Assembly: GCA_041745295.1 (NCBI GenBank)
Contig: JBGTJE010000097.1
Span: 134,649-198,648 of the forward strand
DNA: 64,000 nt
Direction of reading: 5' to 3'
Source of the DNA: JANMEB01 sp041745295
GTDB taxonomy: Bacteria > Planctomycetota > Planctomycetia > Pirellulales > Pirellulaceae
In this document: positions 35,088 through 43,690 of the stretch, piece by piece
Layout: each line of letters starts with the position of its first letter
Numbering within the stretch: the stretch's first letter is position 1
Made by a program: the position numbers and the translations under genes
Notes under the pieces: generated by a model
The model's database searches: none
What the model was told of the DNA's origin: nothing
Seen by the model: the letters and a program-made list of their open reading frames with translations, nothing else

Positions 35088-35795
35088 TTAAGAGTCCAAC
35101 GACAAATTCGGCTTGGCCGACGGTTTTTCTTCGGCGTAGCTGGGGCGGTAGTATTCTGGGACTAGCGCGAACGGGTCGTGGGTCCCGCCGCGCTCAAAGT
35201 GCTGCCGAGCAAGGCGCCCCAAGAGGGCGGCATCCGGATTCCAGAGAATCGGATCGGCGATTGGGATTTGCTTTGTTGGTGTCCATTTCATGAGTCCTGG
35301 GCCCGTCAAGATCTCATCCGGAGAAAGCGAAGAATTCAGGTCCTCTGAATTCAAAATTGTCACCGGCGCGATGGATTCCAATCGCCATGGTCCTTGTGTG
35401 CGGTATCGTCCGACGAAAAACTCGGATCGCTGAGCGTCCATGATCGGGCGAATGATTTCGCCTGTCGTCCAGCCTCGTGCCGATGCCGTCGCGGCGGCGA
35501 TGAGTTCGAGCGAGTTGCAAGCGACGAGTGGGCATCCCAAAGCGTACGCCAGCGTCTTGGCGGCAGTGACACCGACCCGTAATCCGGTGAAGGCACCGGG
35601 TCCTTGCGTCACTCCGATGAGCTCGAATTGGCTCACTACCCAACCGGCCGCGACAACCCCAGCTTGAATGCGGGGCAGTAAAACTCGGCTAATCGGCAGC
35701 GTGACGTCGATCCAGGGCTGAGCGACGACGATTTCCGCGTCAAGCAACGCCACCCCCCAAGCCCGACTGGAAGTCTCGATCGCCAGGATTCTCAA
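35088..35795 (-). CDS. tsaB: tRNA N6-adenosine threonylcarbamoyltransferase partner TsaB
   Basis: TsaB is the non-catalytic partner of TsaD in t6A37 tRNA modification and has an actin-like ASKHA fold. The frame opens at 35915, but homologous sequence begins LRILAIETSSRAWGVALLD, matching the family N terminus. A TTG at 35795 sits 7 nt after GGAG and is proposed as start, giving 235 residues. ITQGPGAFTGLRVG-type sequence (VTQGPGAFTGLRVGVTAAK) is the hallmark motif. No tsaD is in the window. Start choice is moderate; identity is strong. Confidence 0.92.
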   Translation of the reverse strand: MRILAIETSSRAWGVALLDAEIVVAQPWIDVTLPISRVLLPRIQAGVVAAGWVVSQFELIGVTQGPGAFTGLRVGVTAAKTLAYALGCPLVACNSLELIAAATASARGWTTGEIIRPIMDAQRSEFFVGRYRTQGPWRLESIAPVTILNSEDLNSSLSPDEILTGPGLMKWTPTKQIPIADPILWNPDAALLGRLARQHFERGGTHDPFALVPEYYRPSYAEEKPSAKPNLSLDS

Positions 35796-36032
35796 CGAGT
35801 TGCTCCCAAGGGTTGTGCTGGATGAGGGCCGGGATCGGGATGGTCGGAAATCTTGTCCGCGTGTTATTCTGCGAAAGAATAATCGTGCGGGGCTCCGATT
35901 GCACGACGCCACCAAAAAAAATAGACTTGTCCATCAGACTCGTAGGGCTTCCGCGCGAATGTCAGGGCCTTGCCAACATCCAATCTACGCAATCCTCGAG
36001 CCAACTTTTCGCGCCGCTTGGAACCGACCATC

Positions 36033-36788
36033 GTGAAACGAGCCATTATCAGCGATATCCACGCCAACTATGAGGCCCTCACGGCGGTTTTGTCTCATAT
36101 CAAAACGCTTAACGTGGCGGAGATCATTTGTCTGGGCGACATTATTGGCTATGGCCCCGATCCGGTGCGTTGCCTCGACGTGGTGATGGAAACTTGCGAT
36201 CAGACGATTTTAGGCAATCATGACCAAGCCGCGATTTTCGACCCCGAGGGATTTAATCCAATCGCCCTCCGCGCGATCTATTGGACTCGATCGCAAATGG
36301 AATTGGCCAATGATCACCCACGGTCCGACCGGCGCTGGGACTTTATCGGCGAACGGCCGAGGCGGCACGATGAAGGCGAGTACCTCTTTGTGCATGGTTC
36401 GCCCCGCGATCCAACGAACGAATATGTTTTTCCGGAACACATTTACGAGGCCAGCCGAATCGATGCCTTGATGAAGCGATTTCAACAGTATTGCTTCCAA
36501 GGCCATACGCACATTCCGGGCGTATTCACGCACGATTGTCAGTTCATTCCCCCGGAAGAAAACAATTACTTTTTTCCGTTGGGCACGGACAAGCTGATGA
36601 TCAACGTCGGCAGCGTTGGGCAGCCCCGAGACAACGATCCACGTGCGTGCTACGTGGTGCTGGACAACGAGGCTAAAACGGTGCAATACTACCGAATTGA
36701 ATACGACGTCGAAGCGACTCGTCAAAAGATTCTGAATATTGACGAACTCGACGACATGTTAGGAGATCGGCTGCTGACGGGTCGCTAA
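36033..36788 (+). CDS. Metallophosphoesterase 1 of a tandem pair
   Basis: From GTG 36033 the 251-residue protein starts KRAIISDIHANYEAL. The calcineurin-like metal-binding signature is complete: ISDIHAN (DxH), CLGDIIGYGPD (GDxxGYG), LGNHDQ (GNHD) and FQGHTHIPG (GHTH). Upstream in-frame codons add a non-homologous N terminus. It belongs to the YfcE/MJ0936-like family of small phosphodiesterases; the substrate is unknown. It is followed after 3 nt by a closely similar paralogue. Confidence 0.9.
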   Translation: MKRAIISDIHANYEALTAVLSHIKTLNVAEIICLGDIIGYGPDPVRCLDVVMETCDQTILGNHDQAAIFDPEGFNPIALRAIYWTRSQMELANDHPRSDRRWDFIGERPRRHDEGEYLFVHGSPRDPTNEYVFPEHIYEASRIDALMKRFQQYCFQGHTHIPGVFTHDCQFIPPEENNYFFPLGTDKLMINVGSVGQPRDNDPRACYVVLDNEAKTVQYYRIEYDVEATRQKILNIDELDDMLGDRLLTGR

Positions 36789-36791
36789 GGC

Positions 36792-37550
36792 ATGGAAATG
36801 AACGATTCGGTTTGCGCAATAATAAGCGACATCCACGGCAACCTCGAAGCGCTCGACGCAGTACTTGAGGACATTGCCCGGCTGAACATCCAGCGGGTTT
36901 ATTGCTTGGGGGATATTGTCGGATACGGACCCAATCCTTGCGAGTGCGTGGACATCAGCGTTCGGTTCGACATGTGTTTGTTGGGCAATCACGACAACGG
37001 GGCGCTGTTTGATCCGGGCGGTTTTAGCAGTGGTGCGGAGCGCGCGATTTTTTGGACTCGCCGCATGATCGAAGACTCAAAATCAGCTGCCGCCAAGGAA
37101 CGTTGGAATTTCCTGGCCAAGCTTCCGAGAATGTTCCGTGACGGCTCGACGCTGTTCGTGCACGGCTCGCCGCGCAATCCGCTATCCGAATACGTGTTTC
37201 CGGAAGATTCCGCAAATACGAATAAGATGTCGCGAATCTTCGCGTTGATCGAGCATGCCTGTTTTCACGGGCACACGCACGTGCCCGGCATTTTTTCCCA
37301 ATCGGGGAAATTCTTTTCGCCGCGTGACTTGAATGGTCCGTACTTCATCGGCGATGAAAAGGTATTGATCAACGTGGGCAGCGTCGGGCAGCCGCGCGAC
37401 AACGATCCACGCAGCTGCTATGTTATCGCCAAGGGAAATGAGGTCACGTTTCGCCGGGTGGTATATCCTTGGGAAAAAACGCGCGAGAAAATTTTGGCAA
37501 TCGAAGAATTGGATAACTTTCTCGGTGATCGCCTGTTGGAAGGCAGATGA
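36792..37550 (+). CDS. Metallophosphoesterase 2, tandem paralogue
   Basis: The 252-residue protein is clearly homologous to the preceding one along its whole length: CAIISDIHGNLEAL, YCLGDIVGYGPNPCEC, LLGNHDNG and HGHTHVPG. Both share the C-terminal tail ...LGDRLL.GR. All metal ligands are kept in both copies, so neither is decaying. Its stop (TGA) overlaps the ATG of a 64-residue ORF by 4 nt. The tandem arrangement implies gene duplication, with possible division of substrate or formation of a heterodimer. Confidence 0.9.
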   Translation: MEMNDSVCAIISDIHGNLEALDAVLEDIARLNIQRVYCLGDIVGYGPNPCECVDISVRFDMCLLGNHDNGALFDPGGFSSGAERAIFWTRRMIEDSKSAAAKERWNFLAKLPRMFRDGSTLFVHGSPRNPLSEYVFPEDSANTNKMSRIFALIEHACFHGHTHVPGIFSQSGKFFSPRDLNGPYFIGDEKVLINVGSVGQPRDNDPRSCYVIAKGNEVTFRRVVYPWEKTREKILAIEELDNFLGDRLLEGR

Positions 37551-37741
37551 CCCCTCGGCGATTCATCGATCTCGAGTCGCCGAAGGCCAACCGCGAAATG
37601 GCCAGAATTCCCCCTGGCGAATTCACCCCGCGTATCTCACAATACGTCGTACCCAAGAGACGCGGTCCCAAGACGAATAGATTCCAACGCAGGGCCTGCT
37701 GTCGCGAAGGCGGGTCCACGTCGTCCAAACCAGAAAGCTAA
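37547..37741 (+). CDS. Small basic protein of unknown function, coupled to the phosphoesterases
   Basis: A 64-residue ORF begins with ATGA overlapping the stop of the preceding phosphoesterase and ends 7 nt before the YidC start codon. It is rich in Arg/Lys/Pro (MTPRRFIDLESPKANREM, VVPKRRGPKTNRFQRR). It does not resemble RpmH (L34) or RnpA, which often sit upstream of yidC. The arrangement favours a real gene in the same transcript, but no family is recognised, so it remains unproven. Confidence 0.55.
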   Translation: MTPRRFIDLESPKANREMARIPPGEFTPRISQYVVPKRRGPKTNRFQRRACCREGGSTSSKPES

Positions 37742-37748
37742 TTCGATC

Positions 37749-40160
37749 GTGGACCACCGCCAAATAATTCGTTTTATCTTGATCGGTAGCGTCGCTTTCC
37801 TGGCAATGACGTTGTTGCAACCGATCTTGTTTCCGCCGCCACCCAAAGCCAATCAGCCGGCGCCAAAACAGGTCCAGCCCGGTGACCCAGCGCCGGATGA
37901 CGTTACGGCGGCTCAAGCGGAAAACGCCAATCCGGATTCGGCTGTCCATGAAAACGGCGATAAGACAAACGACGCGGCGGCCAAATCGACGGAGTACCCG
38001 GATTTAGAACCCAATCGGCTCGTAGCTCTAGGTGCGGTCGGGGTTGACACACTTGATAAATTGATGGTGACCCTCGATAGCAAAGGTGCTGCGGTTCGGC
38101 GCATCGAATTAAACGCGCGATTTCCCAACGGCAAACTTCGCTATTATGACCAGGAAACTCGCGGTGCCTATCTGGGTTATTTGGACCTGACGCCCCATCC
38201 ACGAGGCTGCGAGATTCATTTCGTCGGACCGGGTACTCCCGCCGCGATCGCAGGTTTGCAAGTCGGTGATGTGCTTACGTCGGTGAATGGGGAACCCATC
38301 GTTTCGCCCGACGATTTCGCCGCGATCATTGATCAAGCAAAGGTTGGTCAACAGATCACACTCGCTTATCGTAGCGGCGTCGAGGAAAGCGCCGTGGACT
38401 CGACGTGCCAAATCACGCTTGTGCAAAAACCGCTAGAAGTCGTTGGTCCCGGCACCGGGCAATTGTACGATCCAAAATCGCCAACGCCGGCGTCATTCTT
38501 AGTTACGTTGCGAAAAAAAGTAGTCGAGCCGGGATGGCCCGAATTGGACGAACAATTGACGCACGTCAATTGGAAGACCCGCGAGTTTGACGCGGATGGC
38601 TCGCGCGTGGTCGAATTCTCTCACGAGATTCCGGACTCGGTTCTGGCGCAACACGGACTCAACGGACCACTGCAATTAGTCAAACGATATTGGCTGCCCA
38701 AACCCACGGGGCTGGATGATTTTGAGAAAAACTACCATATCGATCTTCAAGTCGAAGTTCGAAACCTATCGGAAAAACCGGTCGCGGCCACGATGGAGAT
38801 CGTCGGCCCAACCGGGACTAATATTGAAGGCTGGTGGTATCAAAACAAGATTCACGGCCGATCGTCCGCCGTGGGGTATGTCGCCGGCGCGCGCGATATC
38901 GTGGGCGGCAGCGAATTGGGCGGCTTTGTGTTTTGGGGAAACCCGGAAATTGTTCAGAACTATCTATCCAAGCGGCGAGAAAACCAGCCCGTTTTGCAGC
39001 CTTCGACCGACGCGAATAAGCTGAATTTTATCGGCGTCGATACGCTGTATTTTACGACTGCGCTAATTCCGGATGCGGCGGGTGCGTTGCCAGGCCAGTC
39101 CGCTCCCGTAACGCCGGATCCCTTCAAGCCGTATTCGGCGTTCGTGCACGTCGTAAGTCCTCCGTCGGCCATCCGGGAAAACCGAAGTCTTCAGCGAACG
39201 ACTGACGTAACGTTTCGGCTTTTTTCCGATGAGTTTACCCTTGCGCCAGCGAGCGCTGGTGCGCCGGATGCCAGCGTCTATCGCCAGACATTCAACCTAT
39301 TTTCCGGTCCCAAGGAACCTTCGCTGCTGCAGAAGTACGCCGTGGGCCAACGGAACAATCTCGCCGAAGTCGAGACCTACGGTTGGTTCGCGGCATTCTC
39401 TAAGCCGCTGGTGTGGCTTCTGCGATTTTTCTATTCGTGGGTGCACAACTATGGTATTGCGATCATCATGCTGACGGTGATCGTTCGCCTCATCCTGATG
39501 CCGATTTCGCGCAAAGTCGCCATGAACGCGCAAGCGTCGGCCAAGATGATGCAGACACTGCAACCGGAAATCAAACGGCTTTCGGAGCGTTATAAGGACG
39601 ACCTTGAGAAACGTATGCGGGCCCAGCAAGAGCTGTTTGCCAAACACGGATTCAATCCGGTGAAGCAACAATTCGGCGGGTGCATCTTGGTGTTCTTGCA
39701 GCTTCCGATCTTCATTGGCCTTTATCGTGGACTTTCGGTGGACGTTGCGCTGCGTGGTCAACCGCTGTTCCCAGGATTGCAATGGTGTTCCGACTTGGCC
39801 GCGCCGGATCAACTGTTGTATTGGAAGAATTGGATGCCAAGCTTTTTGGCGAGCGAAACTAGTTGGTTTGGTCCGTATCTCAATCTACTTCCGCTCATCA
39901 CGATTGTCTTGTTTCTGGTGCAGACCAAATTGTTCATGCCTCCGCCGACCGATGATCAACAAAAGGTCGCGCAGCGTATGATGACCATCATGATGGTCTT
40001 TATGAGCGTGTTGTTTTTCAAAGTACCGAGCGGATTGTGTTTGTATTTCATCACCTCGAGCATTTGGGGAATGGTGGAGCGCGCGTTCTTGCCTAAATTC
40101 AAACCGCCGGCTGGCTCAGCAACGGCATCCGTGTCGGGCGAAGCTAATCCCAGCCGCTAA
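37749..40160 (+). CDS. yidC: Membrane protein insertase YidC with a PDZ-like insertion
   Basis: YidC inserts membrane proteins, alone or with SecYEG. The GTG start gives 803 residues. An N-terminal TM helix (about 8-28) is followed by a Pro/Ala/Glu linker, then a large periplasmic domain (about 95-540) and the conserved insertase core (about 555-770) with TVIVRLILMPISRK, whose Arg lies in the hydrophilic groove, and five hydrophobic segments. At about 150-230 the periplasmic domain contains a PDZ-like module (IHFVGPGTPAAIAGLQVGDV, then LTSVNGEPIVSPDDFA). Standard YidC lacks this. PDZ domains bind C-terminal or hydrophobic segments, so it may recruit substrates or proteases. It is followed by mnmE, conserving an ancient yidC-mnmE order. 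Confidence 0.93.
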   Translation: MDHRQIIRFILIGSVAFLAMTLLQPILFPPPPKANQPAPKQVQPGDPAPDDVTAAQAENANPDSAVHENGDKTNDAAAKSTEYPDLEPNRLVALGAVGVDTLDKLMVTLDSKGAAVRRIELNARFPNGKLRYYDQETRGAYLGYLDLTPHPRGCEIHFVGPGTPAAIAGLQVGDVLTSVNGEPIVSPDDFAAIIDQAKVGQQITLAYRSGVEESAVDSTCQITLVQKPLEVVGPGTGQLYDPKSPTPASFLVTLRKKVVEPGWPELDEQLTHVNWKTREFDADGSRVVEFSHEIPDSVLAQHGLNGPLQLVKRYWLPKPTGLDDFEKNYHIDLQVEVRNLSEKPVAATMEIVGPTGTNIEGWWYQNKIHGRSSAVGYVAGARDIVGGSELGGFVFWGNPEIVQNYLSKRRENQPVLQPSTDANKLNFIGVDTLYFTTALIPDAAGALPGQSAPVTPDPFKPYSAFVHVVSPPSAIRENRSLQRTTDVTFRLFSDEFTLAPASAGAPDASVYRQTFNLFSGPKEPSLLQKYAVGQRNNLAEVETYGWFAAFSKPLVWLLRFFYSWVHNYGIAIIMLTVIVRLILMPISRKVAMNAQASAKMMQTLQPEIKRLSERYKDDLEKRMRAQQELFAKHGFNPVKQQFGGCILVFLQLPIFIGLYRGLSVDVALRGQPLFPGLQWCSDLAAPDQLLYWKNWMPSFLASETSWFGPYLNLLPLITIVLFLVQTKLFMPPPTDDQQKVAQRMMTIMMVFMSVLFFKVPSGLCLYFITSSIWGMVERAFLPKFKPPAGSATASVSGEANPSR

Positions 40161-40325
40161 GTTCAACGAATCGGGCAAAGCTAAGTGCAAATCTCAATTC
40201 CAGAATCGTTCCCTCGCCCCGCTTCGGGCAACCTTATGCACGGTAGATAGCAATAACTTAGATCTGGTTCCCAGGTAGAGCCTGAGGGTGTCCTGGAATT
40301 GGGCGAGTGCGGCCGCGTGCTTTTC

Positions 40326-40357
40326 GTCATTCCGGGCTGAGACCCGGAATTCAGGCC
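40326..40357. repeat. Dispersed double-hairpin repeat, copy 5 of 8
   Basis: GTCATTCCGGGCTGAGACCC then GGAATTCAGG. The first hairpin is perfect; the second is missing, as in copy 4. Confidence 0.8.
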
Positions 40358-40479
40358 CACGGAAGGAGAATTGCCAAGCAATCGTTGACTTAACGTGTCT
40401 TACTTGTGTACAGATTCCGCCCTAGGCACGCACTCGCTTCAACGTCTTGGGTCGCGCATCGTCTTAGCATGGCTAATCC

Positions 40480-40522
40480 CCATCCGTGGAAGATGGATTC
40501 CGGGGCTCAGCCCGGAATGACG
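40480..40522. repeat. Dispersed double-hairpin repeat, copy 6 of 8
   Basis: CCATCCGTGGAAGATGGATTC then CGGGGCTCAGCCCGGAATGA. Both hairpins are present; the orientation is reverse. Confidence 0.85.
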
Positions 40523-40699
40523 GCTGCGCGGCTTATGGCACAGTGGCATCGCAAACCGCGCAGTCTGAAAAGGCAATGATTGAATTCCAGGACTCCCTCA
40601 GACTCCCGTCTGGGAACAAGGATTTTATTGGGCGTTCTTGAGTTTTGAGATAGGATCCAAGGGTTGCCGAATCCTCCCGTAACCATTTTCGCGAATCGC

Positions 40700-42118
40700 A
40701 TGAGTGTCGTTGATTTAGATCCGAATCGTACGATTGCCGCCATCGCGTCGGCATTGGGACCGGCAATGCGCGGGATCGTGCGGCTCAGCGGTCCGCAAAC
40801 CCTGGCTTGTTTGAATCGGCTTTGCAACCCCGAAATTGCGGCGCCCCAAGGCGCCCGATCGTTTGCCACCCATTTGCGCTTGACCGGGATTACAAGTCCC
40901 GTCAGCGCGAACATATTGTTGTGGCCCGATTCTCGCAGCTATACCCGGCAGCAATCCGCCGAAATTCATCTAATTGGCAGTCTGCCCGTGGTTGAGGCAC
41001 TCGTGGATTCGCTTTGTCAAAACGGCGCAGCGCTGGCTTGCCCCGGCGAATTTACACTGCGGGCGTTTTTGGCCGGCCGGCTCGACCTGTCGCAAGCGGA
41101 AGCGGTCATCGGGGCAGTCGAGGCCTCCAACGAAACTGAGTTCGCGATTGCAATGGCGCAAAGCGCCGGCGGACTGCGCGATCCGCTGGACAAGCTGCGT
41201 AACGAGCTGCTCGAGTTGCTTGCCCATTTGGAGGCCGGCCTAGATTTTGTCGAGGATGACATTCAATTTATTTCGCGAACTGAACTGCAATCAGCGATTC
41301 AAGAGATCCAGACGGCCGTGCAATCGATCATCCGCCAGATTTCCAATAGAAACTTGAATGAAAATGGTTGGCGCGTCGCGTTAATCGGTCGACCGAATGT
41401 CGGCAAGAGCAGCTTATTCAATGCGCTGGTCGGACGGTCGGCGGCGATCGCGACCGACGTTGCGGGGACTACTCGAGATTATTTGGTTGAGTCGCTATCC
41501 TTCGGCGCATTCGAGATCCGTCTCATCGACACCGCGGGACTTGATTCCAGCAACATTGGCCAACTCCGACCCAATGAAATTGAGAACGAGGGCCGATCTC
41601 AAGCGTTTGACCGCCCCATCGTTTCGATCCACGAACTTGCGCAAATGCGTTCACGGGAAGTGACCGCACAATCGAACTTGCAATTACTGTGTATCGAGCG
41701 GGGGCAGGAGCTCGATGCGTGGGAAGAGCAGATACTTCGTGAGGCGGGCGATGACTTGTTGTGCGTTGCGACCAAAGCCGATTTGCAGCGCGCGGAATCG
41801 CCGACCGTTGGAATTCCCGTAAGTGCCCTAACCGGCCAGGGTCTGGATGAACTTAAAAGCAAGATATGCGAGCGGCTCGATTTTCTGAGCCATCGCGCGG
41901 CAGCCTATTTGCCGACCGTCGCACGATGCGCCGAGTCATTGGCACTCGCCGACCACGCACTGCAGCGCGCCGCGGACGAACTGCGCGATCAAGCCGGTGA
42001 TGAGATCATTGCTGCTGAATTTCGCGCGGCGCTGGAACATCTTGGCCGCATTGTAGGCGCTGTCTACACCGATGAAATACTGGACCGAATCTTTAGTCGG
42101 TTCTGTATCGGCAAATAG
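40700..42118 (+). CDS. mnmE: tRNA uridine-5-carboxymethylaminomethyl modification GTPase
   Basis: MnmE with MnmG modifies the wobble uridine (cmnm5U34). From ATG 40700 there are 472 residues; the TTG at 40664 would add twelve. Evidence: N-terminal THF-binding domain (TIAAIASALGPAMRGIVRLSG), G-domain loops GRPNVGKSS (G1), DVAGTTRDY (G2), DTAGL (G3) and TKAD (G4, where NKxD is usual), and the C-terminal CIGK motif (IFSRFCIGK). The stretch after G3 (LRPNEIENEGRSQAFDRPIV) is longer and more divergent than in typical MnmE and lacks a readable hydrophobic strand. GTPase function is probably kept, but K-loop details differ. Its place next to yidC is conserved in many bacteria. Confidence 0.92.
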   Translation: MSVVDLDPNRTIAAIASALGPAMRGIVRLSGPQTLACLNRLCNPEIAAPQGARSFATHLRLTGITSPVSANILLWPDSRSYTRQQSAEIHLIGSLPVVEALVDSLCQNGAALACPGEFTLRAFLAGRLDLSQAEAVIGAVEASNETEFAIAMAQSAGGLRDPLDKLRNELLELLAHLEAGLDFVEDDIQFISRTELQSAIQEIQTAVQSIIRQISNRNLNENGWRVALIGRPNVGKSSLFNALVGRSAAIATDVAGTTRDYLVESLSFGAFEIRLIDTAGLDSSNIGQLRPNEIENEGRSQAFDRPIVSIHELAQMRSREVTAQSNLQLLCIERGQELDAWEEQILREAGDDLLCVATKADLQRAESPTVGIPVSALTGQGLDELKSKICERLDFLSHRAAAYLPTVARCAESLALADHALQRAADELRDQAGDEIIAAEFRAALEHLGRIVGAVYTDEILDRIFSRFCIGK

Positions 42119-42249
42119 TCTGTGCCCCAAATCGAATGACCGATGCGCCGATCGATTGATGCAATTCTTGGTTATGTTGGCACGAGCGTACCCGTGATGG
42201 GGTCCAATTGATATAGTTACGATTCAACGAATTCGATCCCGCCAATCGT

Positions 42250-42254
42250 GGAGG
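42250..42254 (+). promoter_or_regulatory. Shine-Dalgarno site for the antiporter gene
   Basis: GGAGG lies 5 nt before the ATG at 42260, favouring it over the GTG at 42248. Confidence 0.65.
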
Positions 42255-42259
42255 TTTTC

Positions 42260-43606
42260 ATGATTTCATGCTGCTGTCTCGCGTCGACGGTCCAGCTTCT
42301 TGCCAGCAGTGACCACTCAGATCCAGTGACTCCCGTCTTGTTGGGGATTTCGATCATATTGTTGGCCGCCAAATTCGGTGGTGACCTCATGCTGCGCTTG
42401 CGACAGCCGCCTGTTCTGGGCGAGTTGTTAGTAGGAGTAATTCTCGGCAACCTTGTGCTGATTGGATTCAATGGAATGGAATTCCTCAGAATGGCGGGAC
42501 CCGAGGAGGGAATGGATGCCGCGACTGGAGTCAACAGTACCGCGACGGTCATGGATATTTTGGCGCGAATCGGCGTGATCTTGTTGCTGTTCGAAGTCGG
42601 TCTGGAGTCTGATCTGCGGGAAATGAGCAAAGTTGGACTGTCGTCGTTGCTCGTCGCAGTTTTAGGCGTTGTCGCGCCGATGGGACTGGGATGGGCGGCC
42701 AGCGTCTGGTTGTTGCCGAATCAATCGTGGCACGTTCACCTTTTCATAGGCGCCACACTTTGCGCAACAAGCGTTGGTATAACGGCGCGCGTCTTAAAGG
42801 ACTTGGGAAAAACCCATGCGAAGGAGTCTAAGATTGTTCTTGGCGCGGCCGTGATCGACGATGTGCTTGGATTGGTCATTCTTGCCGTCGTCCAGGCGAT
42901 TATTGTGAATGGCTCGGCCAGTCCGCTGGAAGTCGCGTTTATCATCGCCAAGGCCGTTGGCTTCTTGGTGGGGGCGATAGTACTCGGCGAGTGGCTAAGC
43001 CCGCGGCTATTCAGGCTGGCGTCACTATTGCGGGGACACGGCATGTTGGTCGTTACCGGACTCGTCATTTGCTTTGGCCTGTCCTGGGTCGCAAATCTCA
43101 TGGGACTAGCGCCCATCGTCGGGGCGTTCGCCGCCGGAGTGATTCTTGACCGAAAACACTACCGCCCGCTGCAAAGCAAAAATGACGAACGCTCGCTCGA
43201 AGACTGGGTAATGCCCATTACAACATTACTGGTACCCATCTTTTTCGTCATGATGGGATTCCAAGTCAACCTTGCGAATCTACTCGATCCATCGGTCTTA
43301 ATATTGGCCGCTGGTATCACGGTCGCTGCCGTGATCGGCAAACAGGCCTGTTCGCTCGGCGTGGTTGGCCGAGGTGTGGACCGTCTATCGGTCGGGATAG
43401 GAATGATTCCTCGCGGCGAAGTAGGTCTTATTTTCGCGGCCATCGGCCATCGCCTGGTGAGCGACGGCAAGGCAGTCATCGACTCGACGGTTTACACGGC
43501 AATAATCGTCATGGTGATGGTCACGACACTCATTACGCCACCGTTGCTGAGTTGGTCAATGAGGCGAAAGGACCGAACTAACGATCCGATCAATGCGCTG
43601 CCTTGA
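42260..43606 (+). CDS. CPA2-family cation:proton antiporter
   Basis: The 448-residue membrane protein has about 12-13 hydrophobic segments. It resembles the Na+/H+ (KefB/NhaS-like) exchanger domain: an N-terminal LLAAKFGGDLMLRLRQPPVLG helix, and AVIDDVLGLVILAV carrying the paired Asp (DD) at the ion-binding site. No C-terminal RCK/TrkA-N domain is present. The C terminus (residues after about 435) is short and polar. Regulation is unknown. It is transcribed alone, upstream of the second DUF1553 gene. Confidence 0.92.
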   Translation: MISCCCLASTVQLLASSDHSDPVTPVLLGISIILLAAKFGGDLMLRLRQPPVLGELLVGVILGNLVLIGFNGMEFLRMAGPEEGMDAATGVNSTATVMDILARIGVILLLFEVGLESDLREMSKVGLSSLLVAVLGVVAPMGLGWAASVWLLPNQSWHVHLFIGATLCATSVGITARVLKDLGKTHAKESKIVLGAAVIDDVLGLVILAVVQAIIVNGSASPLEVAFIIAKAVGFLVGAIVLGEWLSPRLFRLASLLRGHGMLVVTGLVICFGLSWVANLMGLAPIVGAFAAGVILDRKHYRPLQSKNDERSLEDWVMPITTLLVPIFFVMMGFQVNLANLLDPSVLILAAGITVAAVIGKQACSLGVVGRGVDRLSVGIGMIPRGEVGLIFAAIGHRLVSDGKAVIDSTVYTAIIVMVMVTTLITPPLLSWSMRRKDRTNDPINALP

Positions 43607-43690
43607 TCGTAATTTCAACCCATCCGTCGCCGGTTTATCGGATTGACACTGCTCGACGGCGGATGAGAATGATCGAGGCGTGCGAAAGGC

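Larger units (their letters stand above)
40161..40699. other. Intergenic region with two double-hairpin repeats
   Basis: The gap between yidC and mnmE contains copies 5 and 6 of the dispersed repeat plus a hairpin related to CTCGCCCCGCTTCGGG (40208-40223). Open frames here run through repeats. Apart from these, no gene is supported. Confidence 0.5.
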
